Shown: piece after piece, positions 49,676 to 60,975 of the stretch
Layout: each line of letters starts with the position of its first letter
Numbering within the stretch: position 1 is the first letter of the stretch
Assembly (NCBI GenBank): GCA_025667525.1
Contig: CM046879.1
Span: 383,183,039-383,247,038 of the forward strand
DNA: 64,000 bases
Origin: Glebionis coronaria
Lineage: Eukaryota > Streptophyta > Magnoliopsida > Asterales > Asteraceae
Direction of reading: 5' to 3'
Made by a program: the position numbers and the translations under genes
Notes under the pieces: generated by a model
Told to the model about the DNA's origin: nothing
The model's database searches: none
What the model saw: the letters and a program-made list of their open reading frames with translations, nothing else

Positions 49676-50533
49676 TGTTTTAACAAAGTAATAACAATAC
49701 GAATAAGTAAAACAACAATACCAAAATACTTTTCAACGTATATAGATTTATTAAACACTTAATAAAGAATCTATGACACACTTTGCTTGCGGAATGACAT
49801 AGTGATTGAATGACAATATTTTGTTGACCTCCTCTACTTAAACTACAAACCAAAGTTATAAGTTTAAGTCTCAACCCTAACGTTCATCAGCAGGATGGTT
49901 AGGTTGATGGTGGGAGTGAAGCAGCTCTTAGAAGTGTTCTAACTTTATAGTACAAGAGATGAGTTTTTCACTCCCAAATCTATTCCTTTTATATGCAACA
50001 TATTAAGGTTTATAAATGTCACTACTTTATACGTGTTGTTTATCTAATGGTGGTTGAATGTCCCACGTGATAAACAGTACTTAGTTGTATCTATAAAGTA
50101 GGACAAAGAATAAAGGTTGTATTTATATCTAACTTTACAAGCAAACTTATTTCAAATGAGATCTGCTTTATCGTTTGACTTAAAGCAGGTATTTTCCCGC
50201 TTTTGTAAACCTTCAGGATGACTAAAGTGTCTTCAGCGTCCAAGAGTAGATCGACATCGTTCAGGATGATATTGTCAAACCATGCTGATCTGAAACTCTT
50301 CTTCCGGTTTTGTCTTCAGCAACTGTACCGCCTAGTTGTTGAAGTAAAGACTTCGTGTCTTCAAAGTACTGAGTCGTAGCTGATTTGTCTTCAAATAGAC
50401 TTTCTTTAATAGGAATCTTCATTCATATGGGCTTGCTTCAGCATAACTACCTTTCTGTAGCATTTAACACTTAGGGGGATTTTATGTTCAAATCCTATAG
50501 TTGCTTCATGGTCAGTAAACGTTGACCCCAACA
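49676..50533 (-). repeat. Candidate solo LTR (858 bp)
   Basis: Plus strand TGTTTTAACAAAG...GACCCCAACA; minus strand TGTTGGGGTC...GTTAAAACA, with inverted termini and a minus-strand TATA box TATAAAAG (49986-49993). No primer site or purine tract is adjacent and no coding DNA follows. Flanks GGATT and ATATT agree at three of five bases, so the duplication is not proved. Confidence 0.45.
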
Positions 50534-51712
50534 ATATTTGACCCTTTTGCGTGTTGTCTGCTTGCTTTTGCTTTGTTTTTCTTGCCTTGTGTTTCCTTTT
50601 GGTTGCTTGTTTTTTGCTATTAAACCTTGCCCCTTGCGTTTGCTTTGCGTTCGTGGTTGCTCATTTATAACTGCTTTTAAAATTTGTTGTGATTTTTTCT
50701 TTGCTTGGTGGATCGATGTGCTCTTTGTGATCTCCTGCTTTGTTGTTTGTTATTTGATCGGTTTATTTGCCTTTTTGCTTGCGTCGTATGCGTATTGGTT
50801 TTTTTTAGTATTATATTTTTTTGCATACCCTGGTATCATTTCAAGCTTTCTAGGGGTTTTTTATTTTCTTGTGAAAAAAATAATGAATATTTTTTATTTA
50901 TAATAATTTATTAATTTTAAATTTTTGGCGGTTTTCACTTTTCTTTCAATTGTTTTGTTCTACTTGGAATCAGTCTCCTTACCCGTGGGTTTTCCTAAAG
51001 ATATAGGTTTCATCTGTCTACATTATACCTTACCTATTGAGTATGGAAGGTGATTTACACATCTACAATTCGATTGCACACTCAAATTAGTTGTCTATTG
51101 ACATAGTGGAATGCACACATAAAGCCACATATCTTAAGGGTATAAATGTCATGACACAACTTTTGAGTGTGCAAATCATATTTTAGGGTGCATGTCTGGT
51201 ATGTGTTATAAATAACAATCGGTATGAATTTCGAAATCATATGAAATATCACGAGAACGAAATTACAAAGGAGAGACACTACCCTCCTGAAATAAAACCT
51301 AAAAATTAATATATGATTTCAATTTTTAATAACCACACTAATATACTAAGTAAACTATGGGCGATTTCTTCATCTTCCTTTTTGATTTAGGGGATCAGGT
51401 ATTGTTAGCCTCCATTCATCGATTAATGTCTAATTACATGGTTTTCCTTCGTTAATTCTCTATTCTGTCGCTATTAATTGTGAGTGATTCTAGGGCTTCG
51501 ATTCGTTCGTCCCTTTTTTTCATCATGATCATTAATAACCGGGTATTAATAATTTACGTTGCTCATATCCGTAATCACTCCTTAATTAATTCGACGAGTG
51601 CTTTAGGTTTTCTGTGACTCTTCATCTTCTTGGGTAATTTAATTGTTCCTTTTTTAGGGTTTCATTTTTTCATACATTTTTTATTTTACTTATGTTCTTT
51701 CGTTATTCAATC
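50534..51712 (+). other. Unassigned low-information interval
   Basis: 50534-50930 is T/TG-rich with no conserved protein. Around 50965-51060 a short CCCGTGGGTTTTCCTAAAG...CTGTCTACATTATACC stretch recalls plant LINE 3' tails, but too weakly to call. From about 51354 the sequence may be the 5' UTR of the LINE whose ORF1 starts at 51713. Confidence 0.3.
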
Positions 51713-53282
51713 ATGGGCGACAATAACTGGCACGAGGTTACAAGGTAGGAGAAAGTCCCCAGATCCAAAGAAGACGATGTGGCCAACATCTCCACATCTA
51801 TTTTTATATCGAATATGCTTGATTTGTTCATAGCTAAAGATCTATTCCACGCTTGTACCATATATGGACACGTTGTTGATTCTTACATCCCGTTTAAGAG
51901 ATCGACAAGAGGTAAGCGCTTTGGATTTGTTCGATTCATTAATGTATCCAACTTTGAGAGGTTGGTAAACAATGTGTCTACTATTTGGGTTGACAAACAT
52001 AAATTCCTTGAAAACATCGCTAGGTTTCAGAGACCTCCATTAAATATTAATCGTTTTCAGGGTACCAACACTGTCAAAATGCAAAGGCATGTTAATACCA
52101 CTCCGAACCCTAAATTCAAGACATATGCTAATGTGGTTAATGGTTCACCTCTTGTTGCCTCGGATAACGAACCTTCTCCTGCAATTGTTTTGGATTCTAA
52201 TTGCTTATTCGAGAAAGACATGCAAAACTCTGTACTTGGAAAGGTTAATGAATTCGCATCGTTATCTAATCTCAAGACTGCCCTTTTTAATGAAGGCTTC
52301 ACTGATTTTAAAATACAATACATGGGAGAACTTTAGGTGCTAATGGATTTTGTTTCATCAAACTCCAAACATCTATTCATGAACAGTGTTGGGGCTAAAT
52401 CTTGGTTCTCTCAGATGAAAGATGCGCATATCGATTTCTTGGCTCCTGGAAGAATAGCTTGGGTTGATATTGAGGGGGGTCCCATTAAATTCTGGTCCAA
52501 AAACACCTTCAAACGTATAGCCAACAAGTGGGGTGAACTTTTGGATTGCAATGACCAAAATGACTCTTATCTCAACTCGAATCGCATATGTCTCATCACG
52601 AATTCTACACATAATATTTCTAAGTGGGTTAAAATCATTTATCAATGGAAGATAATGTGGATTCGTGCAAATGAAGTTCTAGGATGGGTTCCAGACCTCT
52701 TGGAGGATTTAGAAGAGGAATCCGACATCGAATCGAAAGGTGGAGAATCACTTAATGGCGATGGCAAAGTTGAACCAATAGGTGACGATGAACTACAAGG
52801 TGAGGTCCCTGAAACCCAATTTGTAGAAGAACACCATAGCGAGGTTTCAGCTTCACCTTTGGAGCAGGATAAGATCCTATCTGCTGGCCCATTCGACGTT
52901 TATCCACTGCTTGATAAGCTTGATAAGCTGAAAACCAATATTGTTAACGAAAACACTTCGGTTCCTACTCCTACCATCCTCTTTGTTATACTCCTAATGT
53001 CTCATCGAAAGAACATAGCATCACCAAACCCTAGGAACTATATGAAGACATTTCACAAGTTAATCAGGATGTTAACAAGGAAGGCTACAAAACATCTTCT
53101 TCAAAATCTGTTTGCTCTGGACACTTTAAAAAATCTTCTACCCCGCGCACAGGTGGATCAATTCTATGCTTGATGGAAGATCTGATTAAAGTGGTTAACA
53201 CAATGGGATATAACATGGACGGCGTCTTAAGTAATATGACCCAAATCATTGATTCACAAGGAGTGTTTGATGTGGATAAATG
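51713..53282 (+). pseudogene. LINE ORF1 (L1-like, RNA-binding), two in-frame stops
   Basis: Start taken at ATG 51713 (MGDNNWHEVTR). A TAG follows at 51746-51748. The frame continues with an RNA-recognition motif: TSIFISNMLDLFIAKDLF, then GHVVDSYIPFKRS and RGKRFGFVRFINV (RNP2- and RNP1-like), then IWVDKHKFLENIARFQR. After a second stop (TAG, 52334-52336, same frame) comes a DUF4283-like stretch: GRIAWVDIEGGPIKFWSKNTF, KRIANKWGELLD, IMWIRANEVLGWVPDL. The C-terminal part is acidic and degrades after about 52960. ORF1 proteins of plant L1 LINEs bind element RNA. ORF2 is not in the window; copia Y cuts in at 53316. Confidence 0.8.
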
Positions 53283-53315
53283 AATTTGTTGATCCCTTTG
53301 GTTGGATCTATATTC

Positions 53316-53792
53316 TGTTAAGAATTAGTATAGTAGTTTGTAATCAAACTAAAACACTTTAAGCACTCTTACTAACACTAAATAAGTTATGCGGAATCTA
53401 ACTTATAAAGCACAGAAGAACAGAATTACTTTTAACTATTTGATTCTCTTATTAATCGACTTGAATGAGGTACATGAAAGACATTGTACCTATGTTCCTT
53501 TTATAGAGTAAGGAACCCTAGAAACCTTAGAATATTCTATAAAGATAACTATATCACAGACGATATATTATCAATATTCTAACTATTTAAGTATATCACA
53601 TAAGATATACTCTAACTATAACTATGACATATCTTATACAAAGATATATTCGTCCTAATCATCATAGCAGTACTTACTTTATAAGTAGAAGTACTTACTA
53701 TGTACCGCGTTAATACTAACGGTACTTACATAACACTAACAGTACTTAAAATACACTAACGGTACTTGACACTTAACAAATAATTCCCAACA
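53316..53792 (-). repeat. Y 3' LTR (477 bp)
   Basis: Minus strand TGTTGGGAATT...AATTCTTAACA with inverted ends TGTT/AACA, preceded by a purine tract, with a TATA box TATAAAAG at 53498-53505 (minus). Five GTACTT motifs lie between about 53668 and 53770. Confidence 0.85.
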
Positions 53793-53805
53793 ATCCTCCC
53801 CTAAA
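53793..53805 (-). other. Y polypurine tract
   Basis: Minus strand TTTAGGGGAGGAT immediately before the LTR start TGTTGGG; fixes the LTR as the 3' one. Confidence 0.85.
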
Positions 53806-54221
53806 CAAGAAATGATACCTTGTTGTCTTCTAGTTTCTCTTGTACTGGATGTATTAAAATACATGTCTTCAGTCTTTCCTTCATCCTTGGATTGAACTTG
53901 GTAATTTGTATTTGTATCCAACTGAATGTAACCAAACACTTCAAATGTAGATCTTCTTCTGATAAGATAATATTCAAACATCATGAGTATCATCTTTGTC
54001 TTCAAACTATGATCTTCTTGTTTCTTCTAAACATTCACTTATCTTTGCAGCATTAGTTATTGTCTTCTTGATTTTAGTCTTTGAACTCTGAATCATGAAC
54101 CTTTGTCTTGATTTGATTAGACAAAACCTTCTAAGTATCTTTTAAATACTTCTTTGCTTGCAATCTTCATACCTGAAATAAAACAGTTAACAACAAAAAC
54201 CAATCTGTATTGGCTTCATGA

Positions 54222-54562
54222 TTTTTAGCAAACCACCAGTTATCAACGGATTTGATAAATTCTTTACCAGTTAGCCGTACACTCTGGAATATCCAATACT
54301 TTATTCATAAAGAATAAGGTGTAATGAAAACCTTACAATTTTTGGTAAATAGTCAACCATCAACGGATTTGATGAAGTCTTTACCTAGTACCGTTTGTCT
54401 AGGACTAGCCAACTCTTTGTTTCGAAACAAGGTGAGTTAGAACCATATAGTTTTTAGCAAACTATCAGCTTTCAACGGATTTGATAAGTCTTTACCACAA
54501 ACCGTTTGCTTATGGACTAGCCAGTTCTTATGTGTGTTAGACATGGTGAACTGAGAACCATT
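54222..54562. repeat. Three imperfect tandem repeats of about 115 bp in the Y 3' UTR
   Basis: Units start at 54222, 54339 and 54451 with TTTTTRGYAAA, each carrying TCAACGGATTTGAT and a TCTTTACC block at the same offset. Non-coding. Confidence 0.85.
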
Positions 54563-54589
54563 TGTGAAGTGTGACTGAAAGTCAAACAC

Positions 54590-55149
54590 TTAAGGCTCTT
54601 TCTCAGCTTCTTCCTCATCTTTCAAATCCTTGATCTGTTGTTTAACCATTCTGATCAACTCCAAAGCATCAGCAGATTCTTCTGTAACTTCCAATTGTTG
54701 TTCTAACATCCTTTCCAACAATTTTCTTTTGAAAGGGTAAGTTTTCTCTTGCAGCATATAGTATGTAACATCATCTACATCCAAAATATGTAATCCACGT
54801 GACCTATAATATCTCCAGTAACTAGGAACCTGATTTTCTAATTCTTTCAACATTTCTTGATCACAATTGTGTGGCTCATACATAAAGAGAAATTCCCAGT
54901 ATAATAGTGATACTTCAGTTTTTTTGCACTGGCTTCTTGAACTAACCTAGAAAGATCTTAAATATCTTGTCTGTCAAGAATGTGAAGAATATCCTCCAAA
55001 AGTCTGAATATCCTTGTTGTGCCATCAGTTCTCTGAATTTCATGAGCTTCAAGTCCTTCAGACATAGAGTAAATCCATTTAGCAATGGATGCTCTCTTTC
55101 CAAAAATCTCTGTATCAATACATTGATCTTTAAATTTTACAATCTTCAA
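54590..55149 (-). pseudogene. Y extra ORF, C-terminal part (broken)
   Basis: Two minus-strand pieces. 55149-54958 reads MKIVKFKDQCIDTEIFGKR, SMSEGLEAHEIQRTDGTTR and RLLEDILHILDRQDI before a stop. 54883-54590 reads MYEPHNCDQEMLKELENQ, VPSYWRYYRSRGLHILDVDD, then YMLQEKTYPFKRKLLERML and an acidic end. The interval between them is readable only with a frame change. The pieces continue the ORF at 57418-55150. I recognise the pattern as the extra ORF found after pol in composite-family SIRE-like copia elements, but its function is unknown. Confidence 0.6.
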
Positions 55150-57418
55150 TTACTTCTTCAAGCTCTCATCATCATCACTATCCTCTGCTGTTGATTTAGC
55201 CCTCTTGGCTTTCTTCTTTGTCTTTGTTGACCTTTCTCCTTTTAACACCCTTGGAAATTCCCTCAAGTTCTGTTGAACCCTCTTCCAAGTTTGTATGTAC
55301 CGTCTCCTCAATATGTATTGTTGTATGTACTGTTGACTGTGTATGTACTGCTTATACATTTTCAGTCTGAGCAATATCTTGAGTTTCAACTCCTGCATTC
55401 ATTCTTTGAGCAATCTCTTCCTCCCTTGAACTTACCTTCTCCTTTCTATTCTTCCTCACATAAGTGGTCTTGATAGGTGGAGATGTATTTGTAGGTTCAG
55501 TAGTACTTGGCTCAATTCTAGGAGTACTACCAAATTACCTTTGTTGTAGCAGATGTCTCTTAAACTCTTCAACAGCTTTTCTATCTGCTTCAGATCCAAT
55601 CTCAACAAAATTCAATTCAGTTCTCTTATTTTGCTCATACAAAGTCTTGATTTCTTCAAAATTCTTCTTGACCAGCTGAATATGAGTAAAACCCTTAACT
55701 TTCTTAAGAAAATTCATCATCTGATTTCTAATCTGCATAGTAGTTGGAGGCTTAATCTTTTCTTTTCTTCTCTTTTCAGTAAAGAATCTTTGTTGCTCCC
55801 TTACCTGATCATCAATCAATTTTGATTTCTCTTCTTCATCATATGCATCTCTCTCTTCAGCTATCAATGAGTCTGCAAGAAGTTCACTTGCATGTAATTC
55901 AGCTTGAATCCTGTCATACTCTTGTATGTTCCATTCTTGCTGTATTCTTTTAGCTTCTAGCAAATTCTGCTTTGCTGCAAGTTCTTCCTGTAATTCATTT
56001 TCACGAATTCGTGCTTGCATTCTGTAAGCAAATTCCTCATCATTCTTAGGTAGCTTCTTCCCCTTATCCTTTGGATCAATCTTAGGTAGCTTCTTCTTCA
56101 GCTTGGTAGATCTTTCCTCATTAGCTTGCTGTTGAATAACTATACCTTTAGTAGGGTGTGAAGCTTGAACTTTCTTACCTTGAATTTGATTCTTTTTGGC
56201 AAGAACTTCTTGTTGTGTCTTTTTCTCTGCCTCTGCTTGTTTAGTCTTCTCAACTAAATTCTTCTTTCTTAAGTCAAGCAGCAATTGGGCTAAAGTCTCA
56301 TCTTCTCCAAAAGGAGTTTGACTTTCTAGTGAAGGATGATCACCAGCGGTACTTGCAATCGTCTTAGTTGGCTTAGCAGTACTTGGGTCTTCAACAATGT
56401 CAGTAGTACTTGCAGTCGGCTTAGTTGGCTTAGCAGTACTTGGATCTTCAACAATGTTGATTTCACCAGTATTAGACACACTTGTTTCTTCAATCACTTG
56501 TGTATCCCCAGATACTCTTTCTTCTATAGAAACCATCATTTCAACTTGCACCTCTTCAGTCTTGTCTGATTCATTGCTCATTCTTGATCTAGACAGTACT
56601 TGCAAAGTCTGTTTCCTTTGAAACCATACTTGTCTTTGTGGTGATGGAGTTGAATATACAGGAAACTGAATATTAATTTCTTCCAACTTCTCATAGAAAG
56701 CACTCCAATTTGTTTGAAGTGGTGATTGAGGTGGTGGTGTTGGCTAAGTTACCAATATTTCTTCAACTTGTGGCTTCTCATGAGTAGGTTGTGGTTCTTC
56801 CTGCTGAATCTCCATATTTGAAGGTCCATCCACACCAGTCTCTAAACCAGTTCCATCTTCATAAGTCCCTATGACATCTTCATCCAATTCAAAATTGATG
56901 TCATTTCCAGAGATCCTTGTCTGATTATCAGAAGAAGGTGGTTGTCCTTCATAATTCCTCCCCTATTTGGTTGCATTCAGTTGCCTCTTCTTGTGGTTCC
57001 TGAATCTTTGCTTCTTGATTGCAGACTTCTGAATAGATCTATGTTGCCTCATCCAAGATGACACTTTTTTCCTTAACTTGATTAGGCTAGCTTCCAATTC
57101 AACAATTTTCTTGTCTTGAACAAGCTTTTCTTTCTGCAACACATGTACCTGTTGGGACAAACTTGTACACAAAGTAGTTAAATTTGCAACATCCACCACC
57201 TCTGGTGCTTGTGCTTGTGGTGAACCACTAGCAGCAATAGAAGCAGCAGGTGTGTGGATCATCTCATTAGTGTTTGGTGGAACACCAATATTGTGAGAAG
57301 AAGATTGTGAATCTTCTAGGGAATGGGAACTCTGGTGAGAAGGAGTTTGCTGAGAAGCACTAGCATTGCTAGGTTCCTCACCTTCTTGATTGGCAGGTTG
57401 GGCTAACTGTTGGGCCAA
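55150..57418 (-). pseudogene. Y extra ORF, N-terminal and coiled-coil part (stops and frameshift)
   Basis: One frame from 57418 to 55535 with two internal TAG stops (56963-56965 and 56744-56746), then TAA at 55535-55537 and a frame change before 55398-55150. Composition in order: Ser/Gln/Asn-rich start, a helical segment, an acidic Glu-rich region, a 19-residue duplication (IVEDPSTAKPTK twice, 57-bp units at 56348-56461), and a long Lys/Glu/Gln/Ala coiled-coil-like stretch (AEAEKKTQQEVLAKKNQ through RIQQEWNIQEYDRIQAEL). It then reaches FLKKVKGFTHIQLVKKNFEEI, a basic KTKKKAKRAK tract and an acidic end. No enzyme motif or clear membrane segment. Z truncates it upstream. Confidence 0.65.
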
Positions 57419-58260
57419 TGAAAGTTTTAACTATGGCCCAGTCTAGATTTGTTTAATTAGACTAAGTGTTTACTGGTCGCTGAGAGGACCAGTGGAAGGC
57501 AAAGCCTCAACTGGCACACCAGGAACATTCAAGTCAAAGACAACGTCAGAGAAGTCGAAGACAATCTGAAGTCAGACTCACCAGCTATTATGGATAGCTG
57601 GGATGTTGAAGGAATGTACTGGTGTTCAAGGATCTCTGAGTTGACAACACTCATAGATCACTTAAGAACCCTAGAAGTCTGGGATAAGCAAATCTTATCC
57701 CATCCTTTATAGTTTAGGCGGGAGAATCTACCAAGTGTTTTGAGCGGGACAAAACAAGAGATTCAAGACAAAGCCTAGTACGACCTAGTGGGACAAAAGG
57801 TGAACAGTTGGCAGAACTGTTCACCTAAAGTTGGTTAAAGGTATGTCTTGATTTGGACATGCATTTAATATGTTGTACTCTTCCATTCAGAAGGTGACAC
57901 GTATCAACTACTCCCACTAAGGAAGCAACCTCGTACACTATAAATAGGAGTGAGAAAGAAGAATTAACTCGACCCTTGTGCTTGGATAATTTATCTAAGT
58001 TCTTTCTCACCTTGGAACCGCTGAGCCCCCAGCTGTCTACCAGCGTCTCATTGGTTCCCTTGTAAACTTGAGTCTCGAATCTAGTTTACTTGTTTCTAGG
58101 GTTCATATCTTGTTTTCATTCAACGAGTGTATTCATAGCACTTTGTAATACTTTGTTTATAATACTTAATAAAGCATTACGCGTTTGAAAAGTATTTCAT
58201 TGTGTTTCGTGGTTACAAGAGTTATAGTTTATCAACAATTGTCATATTAAGGGACTTTCA
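57419..58260 (+). repeat. Z 5' LTR (842 bp)
   Basis: TGAAAGTTTTAAC...GGGACTTTCA with 7-bp inverted ends TGAAAGT/ACTTTCA, next to the primer site. TATA box TATAAATA at 57939-57946. No gene. Confidence 0.88.
57939..57946 (+). promoter_or_regulatory. Candidate TATA box of the Z 5' LTR
   Basis: TATAAATA in ACACTATAAATAGGAG, 520 bp into the LTR. Confidence 0.7.
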
Positions 58261-58262
58261 AT

Positions 58263-58274
58263 TGGTATCAGAGC
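58263..58274 (+). other. Z primer binding site (tRNA-iMet)
   Basis: TGGTATCAGAGC two bases after the LTR end; canonical. Confidence 0.95.
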
Positions 58275-58332
58275 AGTTTGATTTATAAAACTTTTCATAA
58301 ACCGTTCTAGTTTTTAAAATCAAGATCTTAAT

Positions 58333-60653
58333 ATGGCTGATACTATACCTCCTCCACCTTTTGGTCAAACCAGTTTAGGTACCACCTCGACCACCATGCC
58401 GGCCACCACATCTACTACCATGCCTACACCAGTTGTAAGCACTTGTAATAATGATGATGACCTTCCCCAACTACTTGATGTTCGAGGGGGTCACATGTGT
58501 CCGATGTACCAGCATTCGATGAAGAGGATTTCTCAAGTTGGAAAAGTGAATTTCTTATATATTTAGATGGCTTAGAACCCTTCTTGATAGAAATCTTAGA
58601 AAATGGTCCCTATGTACCACTGGCCGTTTCCTCTACCCCTGAGAGACCCATTAAGAAACCTGTTAAGCAATGGTCTCCAGCGGATAGACGTCTGGCTAAC
58701 CAGGACAAGAGACTCAAAAGTATCATAGTCTCTTGCCTACCCAAGAACATTATAAAGTCCATCATTAAATGCAAATCTGCTAAGGAGATGTGGACTGAAT
58801 TAGTTCTAGGGTATGAAGGTCTAGAGGAAACAAAAGAAACCAAAATCCAAGCCCTTAGACTTAAGTTTAATGCTTTTAAAGCTTTGGAAACAGAAACTGT
58901 TGCACAAACTTATACCAGGCTTAAGATTTTGTTGAATGATTTAGGAAAGAATGGAGTTGTTCTACCTAAGGCTGTGGTTAATGCTACTTTTTTCAATAGC
59001 TTACCTAGAAAATGGCTTAGCCTAAATCAGACCTTAAGAGCTAACAATGCTATAAAGAATGATACTTTAGCCCAACTGTTTAGTAGATATAACTATGAAG
59101 AAGGGCTAATTGACTCCATTTATAAATCAGAGACCGATAGATTTACCACCAGTATCACTGGTTCAAAAGCTCTTGTTGCTAACCATTCCTTTCAGGACGG
59201 CGACTCTGACATTGAAGAGGACACCAGAAGTAGTAAAGAATTTCTTGATGAGTTACATGCTGAGTTCTATGACAGAGCTCTTTTAGCTGATCAAAAGAGG
59301 TACTACAAGAGATCTGGTAGAGTTGGAGCTGCAAAGGTTGATAAATCCAAGGTGTCATGCTACACTTGTGGAAAGACTGGTCACTATCAAAAGGATTGCT
59401 GGTCAAACAAAACCTCCTCTCCAAGCTTCCCTTCATCCAGCAACAACAACAGCAAGAAGAAGTTTTCCACCTCACCTTTCAAGCAAACCTCTCTCTCTGA
59501 CTCAGAAGGGAAGAAGGACTACAAAGTCAAATACAAAGCCTTGAAAGCTGAGCTGCTAAAACTCAATCAGAAAGCCGATGATGCAGCAAAGAAAAAGGAT
59601 GTTAAGAAGACTGAAAAAGGTCTGATCGATGCCTCATTCGATTGGGATGATGAACCTCTCACTTCTGAGGATGAAGGTACCACCACCGTCAGAGCCTTTA
59701 TGGCTGTCTCTGATGAAGAACCCGCTGTGGGTAAAAGTAAAGCAATATCTGGTCAATGGGTGGATATAACCATGAAAAAGGTACAAAGAATGTTATCTAT
59801 GTCTGAAGGTCCTGATAGAGACCATGTCAGTGACTATACCTTGGTTGACCTCCACTTTGTGGAAGAGCAAAGAAAAAACCTGTTAAACAAATTTCATAGT
59901 TATAAAACAGAGTTAAATCTTTGCCAATCTGAATTAACAAATCTTAAACCATTTGTGAATCTTGCCAATCAACTTCAAAATGAAGTGAGCAAATTATCCA
60001 TTGAAAATGAGTCTTTGTCTGATGAAAATTCTAAACTTAGAAAAACCATTGAAAAATGGAATTTGGCTAAATCCACAGTGGAAGAAATAGTTGCTGAATC
60101 CATACCTGGTGATGTGGTTCAGGCTATTGGGGGAAAGGGTAGATTCAAAAAACATATCCATGTTCCCAATGTCAAATTTGTCCCTTCAGATGTTTCTTCT
60201 CCTTCTTCCACCTCTGTGGATGAGAAGAACTCTGACAAAGAATCAGAGGTACCAGCCCCACCAAGACTCGCTGGTGCCAACCCATCTGATTCCTTGCTTG
60301 GCCCAAAACCTCAAGCTAAAATCCCTGGGAATTCAATTCTCAAAGTCGCTGACAAAGCGAATAAAAAGGTTTTTGTGGCTAAGGACTCCAACAAACCCAC
60401 TCCTCCCTCTGAAGAGCTTTCTCCCACCAAGCAACTTCTCCTCACCCTGATGGAAGATGTAAAAGGGTTGAAAGAACAAATCAACCCTAGAGTTAATAGT
60501 CCATCTGTTAACTCTCTTGGTGAAGGTTCTAGTAGCTCCAAGGGTAGAGCTTTGTTCAGACCTTGCAAGCATTGTGGTTTTAAGAATCACTCATCCGAGG
60601 ATTGCTCTAAGAAACCAAAATGTATCACATGCGAGTCCACTGAACACATCTAG
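58333..60653 (+). pseudogene. Z gag (frameshift near the start, stop at the end)
   Basis: Start at ATG 58333 (MADTIPPPPFGQTSLG), Thr/Pro-rich. Two extra bases near 58494-58499 shift the frame, after which PAFDEEDFSSWKSEFLIYL begins the copia gag domain (about 58506-59150; SAKEMWTELVLGYEG, FFNSLPRKWLSL). A zinc knuckle CYTCGKTGHYQKDC is at 59358-59399. It is followed by Lys/Ser-rich linkers, a coiled coil (about 59870-60080; NQLQNEVSKLSIENESL) and a second Cys/His cluster CKHCGFKNHSSEDC near 60562. TAG at 60651-60653 ends this frame. Gag forms the particle and binds RNA. The long C-terminal extension with extra Cys/His clusters is unlike short copia gags. Confidence 0.9.
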
Positions 60654-60975
60654 AGAGCATGAGGAGGTCATTGCGGTTCAAAGAACCAGAACTCAAATGA
60701 GATCTAAAACTCCTCATCGACCCTCAAGAAAGGTTGAGCCTAAACCCAGAGATAACTCTCAGGGTTACAGACCTAACCCCCCCTGCAAGTACTGTGGTTT
60801 TTCCGACCATCACTCTGATGAGTGCGAGCATTATCCTGGATGTGACATCTGTGGAAGCATGCGTCATGAACCCAGGGATTGCAACCAAAGAGGGGGAGGT
60901 AACCAGAGAAGGACCAATGTCGCTGGTCACCGACAGCATGGACCCACTGGAAAGTGGGTTCATCATAGAAACTAA
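60654..60975 (+). pseudogene. Z gag C-terminus with another Cys/His cluster
   Basis: Continues in a different frame from the main gag. A basic stretch (RSKTPHRPSRKVEPKPRD), then CKYCGFSDHHSDEC near 60784 and CDICGSMRHEPRDC near 60841. This is a close repeat of the cluster at 60562, suggesting an internal duplication. It ends at TAA (60973-60975) just before the protease. Confidence 0.8.

Larger units (their letters stand above)
53316..57418 (-). mobile_element. Y: Ty1/copia (SIRE-like) 3' part with an extra ORF
   Basis: Minus strand, from right to left: long extra ORF (57418 to about 54590), 3' UTR with tandem repeats, purine tract (53805-53793), 3' LTR (53792-53316). The upstream gag and pol are cut off at 57418/57419 by insertion of Z. 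Y itself sits in or next to the LINE ending at 53315. Assignment to SIRE-like copia rests on an extra ORF after pol and on my memory of related composite-family elements. Confidence 0.7.

Noticed and set aside
50538..50903. Open frame of about 121 codons, hydrophobic, looks membrane-like
   Set aside because: Sequence is T/TG/CTT-rich low complexity; Phe, Leu and Cys follow from base composition and there is no conserved motif.
55535..56686. Host gene encoding a coiled-coil protein
   Set aside because: It lies between copia Z and a purine tract plus 3' LTR, in line with a retroelement extra ORF, and is broken by in-frame stops.
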